From: Methylobacter tundripaludum SV96
GTDB lineage: Bacteria > Pseudomonadota > Gammaproteobacteria > Methylococcales > Methylomonadaceae
DNA: 64,000 nt
Assembly (NCBI RefSeq): GCF_000190755.2
Contig: NZ_JH109153.1
Coordinates: forward strand, 1,177,872-1,241,871
Direction of reading: 5' to 3'
The notes under the pieces are model-generated. The model did no database searches and was not told the DNA's origin. It saw only the letters and a list, made by a program, of their open reading frames with translations. Positions 61,689 to 64,000 of the stretch are shown piece after piece (the stretch's first letter is position 1; every line of letters begins with the position of its first letter). The position numbers were made by a program, and so were the translations under genes.

Positions 61689-61982
61689 TTAATTGCATTC
61701 CCATTTACCGGGCCTATTTTGTGCCTCATGAAAAACGCGAAGTATTTGAATTTCGTTGTTAACGATTCGATAGGGTAAAGTATAGGGAAGTCCCGGTATG
61801 TGCCACTCTAAAACTTCTTCATCATCAGTAACATGCCCGATAAGCGGCTGTTCAGTTAGCATCAATAAAGCTTTTTTTATTCTTTCGGAAACCATTTTTG
61901 AAGCGGTAGGATTTTCCTTGGAAATATATTGTCTGATTTCCTTTAAATCTTCTTTTGCGGATGGCAGTAAAACAAACTTCAT
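61689..61982 (-). CDS. ParE/RelE-family toxin
   Basis: A 97-residue toxin: MKFVLLPSAKEDLKEIRQYISKENPTASKMVSERIKKALLMLTEQPLIGHVTDDEEVLEWHIPGLPYTLPYRIVNNEIQILRVFHEAQNRPGKW has the ParE pattern, with PYRIVNNEIQILRVFHEAQ as the conserved C-terminal strands. It starts two bases after the RHH antitoxin gene ends, antitoxin first, as in ParDE. Confidence 0.92.
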   Translation of the reverse strand: MKFVLLPSAKEDLKEIRQYISKENPTASKMVSERIKKALLMLTEQPLIGHVTDDEEVLEWHIPGLPYTLPYRIVNNEIQILRVFHEAQNRPGKWECN

Positions 61983-61984
61983 AT

Positions 61985-62266
61985 TTACTTGTTAGGGAAT
62001 ATATCGGGATCCGGTGCCGGCAGTTCGTTTTCATTCCCCCATGAATCCAACCAATCCAGGGTAGCTTCTTGAGAGACAAAAATACCATTGTCCGCTTCTT
62101 TCTTGGCTTCTTGTATGGACTTAAGCTTCCATTCAGTTTTTTTCACATATTCGGCTATTGCTTTAGCTGCAATTTGCGCTTGCGAACGATGAGAAATTTT
62201 ACTGATTGTCTCAAGGCTTTTCTTTAGATCATCCGAAAGCCTGATTGAAAATTGCGTAGTAGTCAT
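61985..62266 (-). CDS. Ribbon-helix-helix antitoxin (ParD-like)
   Basis: A 94-residue CopG/ParD-like antitoxin: MTTTQFSIRLSDDLKKSLETISKISHRSQAQIAAKAIAEYVKK is the ribbon-helix-helix DNA-binding part, with a C-terminal toxin-binding tail rich in Asp, Glu and Pro. The ATG at 62266 begins the family sequence and is preferred to the upstream ATG at 62302. Together with the toxin it forms an intact pair next to the STAND gene. Confidence 0.9.
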   Translation of the reverse strand: MTTTQFSIRLSDDLKKSLETISKISHRSQAQIAAKAIAEYVKKTEWKLKSIQEAKKEADNGIFVSQEATLDWLDSWGNENELPAPDPDIFPNK

Positions 62267-62507
62267 AGCGTTTATACCGAATGTGGTTAAATTGTAAGAC
62301 ACTCGCCTACACTGTCCGTTTTTTTTATCGTAGTCAACTGTATTTTTCTAAATGAGTGTTTTCAGGCAAAGCTCAGGAAATCGAAAATTCATACAGACGC
62401 CTTAAGCAATGGGAGCTTGATTATTGCGCGCATACTACACTGGCAAAAGATACCCACGCTTTATACAGTCTGACGATCCGGCTCATAAGTTATTATAAAC
62501 ATAATAT

Positions 62508-62729
62508 TCAGCCGTCTTTTTTAGTGAGATACAGTTCTTCAACCTGTTTTCTAGCCCACTCGGTCTTTCTCAAAAACTTCAAACTCGATTTGATGCTTGG
62601 GTCGTTATTAAAACATCGGATGTCGATCAACCTGCCCAGTTCGGCCCAACCGTAATCCGCTACCAACTCGGTAAGCATCCTTTCCAAAGTAACGCCATGC
62701 AATGGATTTCCCGGTTGTTTGTCACTCAT
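62508..62729 (-). CDS. VF530 family DNA-binding protein (DUF2132)
   Basis: A 73-residue protein matching the VF530 family: [61 protein letters not shown] is the whole conserved domain. VF530 of Vibrio fischeri has a helical fold thought to bind DNA; the biological role is unknown. It begins 3 bases after the RIO-like kinase gene ends, so the two are co-transcribed. Confidence 0.93.
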   Translation of the reverse strand: MSDKQPGNPLHGVTLERMLTELVADYGWAELGRLIDIRCFNNDPSIKSSLKFLRKTEWARKQVEELYLTKKDG

Positions 62730-62732
62730 AGC

Positions 62733-63575
62733 CTAATCTTCATGCTCATAACGTCGCTGTATCGCTTCATCTCGCGCATCATTGATTTCCCGCATGATAC
62801 TGCGAACATCGGCTATTTTATTACTAGCCTTAAATCGACCGGTCAATTCAACTTGCGGCGTTAAATCGCCGCTTTCATAGAGCTTCCAGATCTCTTTACC
62901 GTATTCGGTTTTGAGCAGCTCAGGCGCAAAACGGCCAAAATAATCGGCCAGATTGTCGACATCGCGCTCCAGCATTCTGGCGGCATTATTGTTCGCCGCC
63001 GCATCAACCGCCTGAGGCAGATCGATGATGACCGGGCCATTGGCGTCAACCAGTATGTTGTATTCGGAAAGATCGCCATGCACCAGTCCGGCGCAAAGCA
63101 TCCTGACCACTTCCTTAATCAGCAAGCCGTGGTACTCAAGCGCTTGCTCCCGGCTCAATTCAAGATCGTTCAATCTGGGCGCGGCGTTGCCATGTTCATC
63201 CGTAACCAATTCCATCAACAACACGCCTTCGACGAAATTGTAGGGCTGCGGAACGCGCACACCGGCGGCGGCGAGACGGTATAACGCATCCACTTCGGCG
63301 TTTTGCCACACCTCTTCCTGCTGCTGCCGCCCAAACCGGCTGTTTTTCTCCATCGCGCGCGCCTGACGGCTGTTTCTCACCTTGCGCCCTTCCTGGTACT
63401 GGGCCTGCTTGTGGAAACCGCGTTGATTAACATCTTTATAGACTTTAGCGCAACGTATCTCGCCTTCGGAGAGTACCACGTAGACAGCTGCCTCTTTACC
63501 GCTCTTTAACGGACGAAGTACCTCATCAACGAGGCCGTCCCGCACCAGCGGTTCAATACTTTTTGGAGTTTTCAT
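62733..63575 (-). CDS. RIO1-like serine protein kinase (PA4780 type)
   Basis: A 280-residue RIO kinase-like protein. Conserved elements are GKEAAVYVVLSEGEIRCAKVYKDVNQRGFHKQAQY (Gly-rich loop and ATP-site Lys), LLMELVTD (hinge), LVHGDLSEYNILV (catalytic HGDLSEYN) and VIIDLPQAVD (metal-binding DxP). Bacterial members (PA4780) are of unknown role; eukaryotic and archaeal RIO1 acts in ribosome maturation. It leads a short operon with the VF530 gene. Confidence 0.93.
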   Translation of the reverse strand: MKTPKSIEPLVRDGLVDEVLRPLKSGKEAAVYVVLSEGEIRCAKVYKDVNQRGFHKQAQYQEGRKVRNSRQARAMEKNSRFGRQQQEEVWQNAEVDALYRLAAAGVRVPQPYNFVEGVLLMELVTDEHGNAAPRLNDLELSREQALEYHGLLIKEVVRMLCAGLVHGDLSEYNILVDANGPVIIDLPQAVDAAANNNAARMLERDVDNLADYFGRFAPELLKTEYGKEIWKLYESGDLTPQVELTGRFKASNKIADVRSIMREINDARDEAIQRRYEHED

Positions 63576-63681
63576 AGCCGCCCTTGTACGCTACCCTGGT
63601 AAAAGTTAAAAACACTTGCGACCTTTTTCTTCGACATAGACTTTGATCCGGTAATTCTTTTGTTAGTATTTTAGTTTATTT

Positions 63682-64000
63682 TATGATGCTGACAGCGATT
63701 TGCCTTCGCTCTGCAACCAAGCCAACACGCCCTCCCCTGCAACACGCCCGCCGGCAAAACAGGCAGTTAACAAATACCCGCCGGTCGGCGCTTCCCAGTC
63801 CAGCATTTCACCGGCGCAGAATACACCCGGCGCGGAACGTACCATTAAACGCTCGTCGAGCGCCTCAAAGGTAACGCCGCCCGCACTACTGATCGCCTCA
63901 TCAATCGGCCTTGCGGCAAGCAGTTTAACCGGCAGCGCCTTGATAGCTTCGCAAAGACGAACCGGATCATCGAAATCCTCCTTCGATAAAGCTTCCCTCA
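63682..64000 (-). CDS. BaiN/HI0933-type FAD flavoprotein, C-terminal part
   Basis: The C-terminal 105 codons of an NAD(P)/FAD-dependent oxidoreductase; the gene continues beyond the right edge. The end GVFCAGEMLDWEAPTGGYLLTACFAGGRVAGEG contains the FAD-binding CAGE and PTGGY motifs of the HI0933/BaiN family (TIGR03862-type). The stop is TAA at 63682-63684 (minus strand). The substrate is not known. Confidence 0.85.

Overview
The window is a 64 kb chromosomal segment of a gammaproteobacterium, most likely a Methylococcales-type methanotroph. The placement rests on the recA-recX-alaS-lysC-csrA-tRNA-Ser gene order, the gammaproteobacterial housekeeping set (queA, glnS, rlmJ, rlmKL, msrPQ, birA-coaX), moderate GC and the style of dispersed palindromes. 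No methane oxidation gene is present, so the family assignment is an inference.

Layout. 0-8 kb: an SLC13-type permease end, a QEGLA-motif (DUF1704) protein, an RMD1/YagE protein, rlmJ, glnS, an NTF2-like protein, queA and tRNA-Leu(CAA). 8.5-13.3 kb: a minus-strand cluster with a RoxA-like di-haem cytochrome c, a cytochrome P450, a zinc phospholipase C-like protein and a lipoprotein. 14-15.3 kb: a TolC-family outer membrane protein. 15.56-18.07 kb: a type I-E CRISPR array of 37 repeats, read on the minus strand, with no cas genes in the window. 18.2-31 kb: glpK, an AarF/UbiB kinase, mtaB, a fused SpmA/SpmB protein, birA-coaX, a PilZ protein, a Mut7-C protein, a TIGR04073 protein and an unrecognised secreted protein. 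31.6-41.4 kb: tRNA-Ser(GCT), csrA, lysC, a three-gene accessory cassette, alaS, recX, recA, cyoE and ybiB.

41.5-46.3 kb is an accessory zone: a HigBA-like pair whose antitoxin is cut by an IS630 element, an IS1182 element that splits an unknown gene, a frameshifted antitoxin remnant and an intact RelE/ParE pair. 46.4-53.3 kb holds an alpha/beta hydrolase, a molybdenum hydroxylase set (2Fe-2S subunit, molybdopterin subunit, XdhC, MocA-like) and a double-PilZ protein; the molybdenum segment lies between two diverged copies of the hydrolase/PilZ junction. 53.4-58.9 kb: a lytic transglycosylase lipoprotein, an FKBP, rlmKL, acylphosphatase and msrPQ. 59-62.3 kb: a Mrr-nuclease/STAND-NTPase fusion, probably a single-protein antiphage sensor, and a ParE/RHH toxin-antitoxin pair. 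The window ends with a VF530 protein, a RIO-like kinase and the end of a BaiN/HI0933-type flavoprotein.

Most notable observations: (1) an exact boxA antitermination sequence in the CRISPR leader; (2) two array spacers that match at 29 of 32 positions, with all differences at crRNA positions 3, 4 and 9, which looks like re-acquisition against a seed-escape variant; (3) a hairpin-rich element that interrupts the array and leaves a repeat remnant; (4) the solo STAND-nuclease gene; (5) a compact membrane-protein/ImmA-IrrE/small-protein cassette translationally coupled to alaS; (6) base-level reconstruction of both IS insertions, including a TAG stop supplied by IS630 to an antitoxin.
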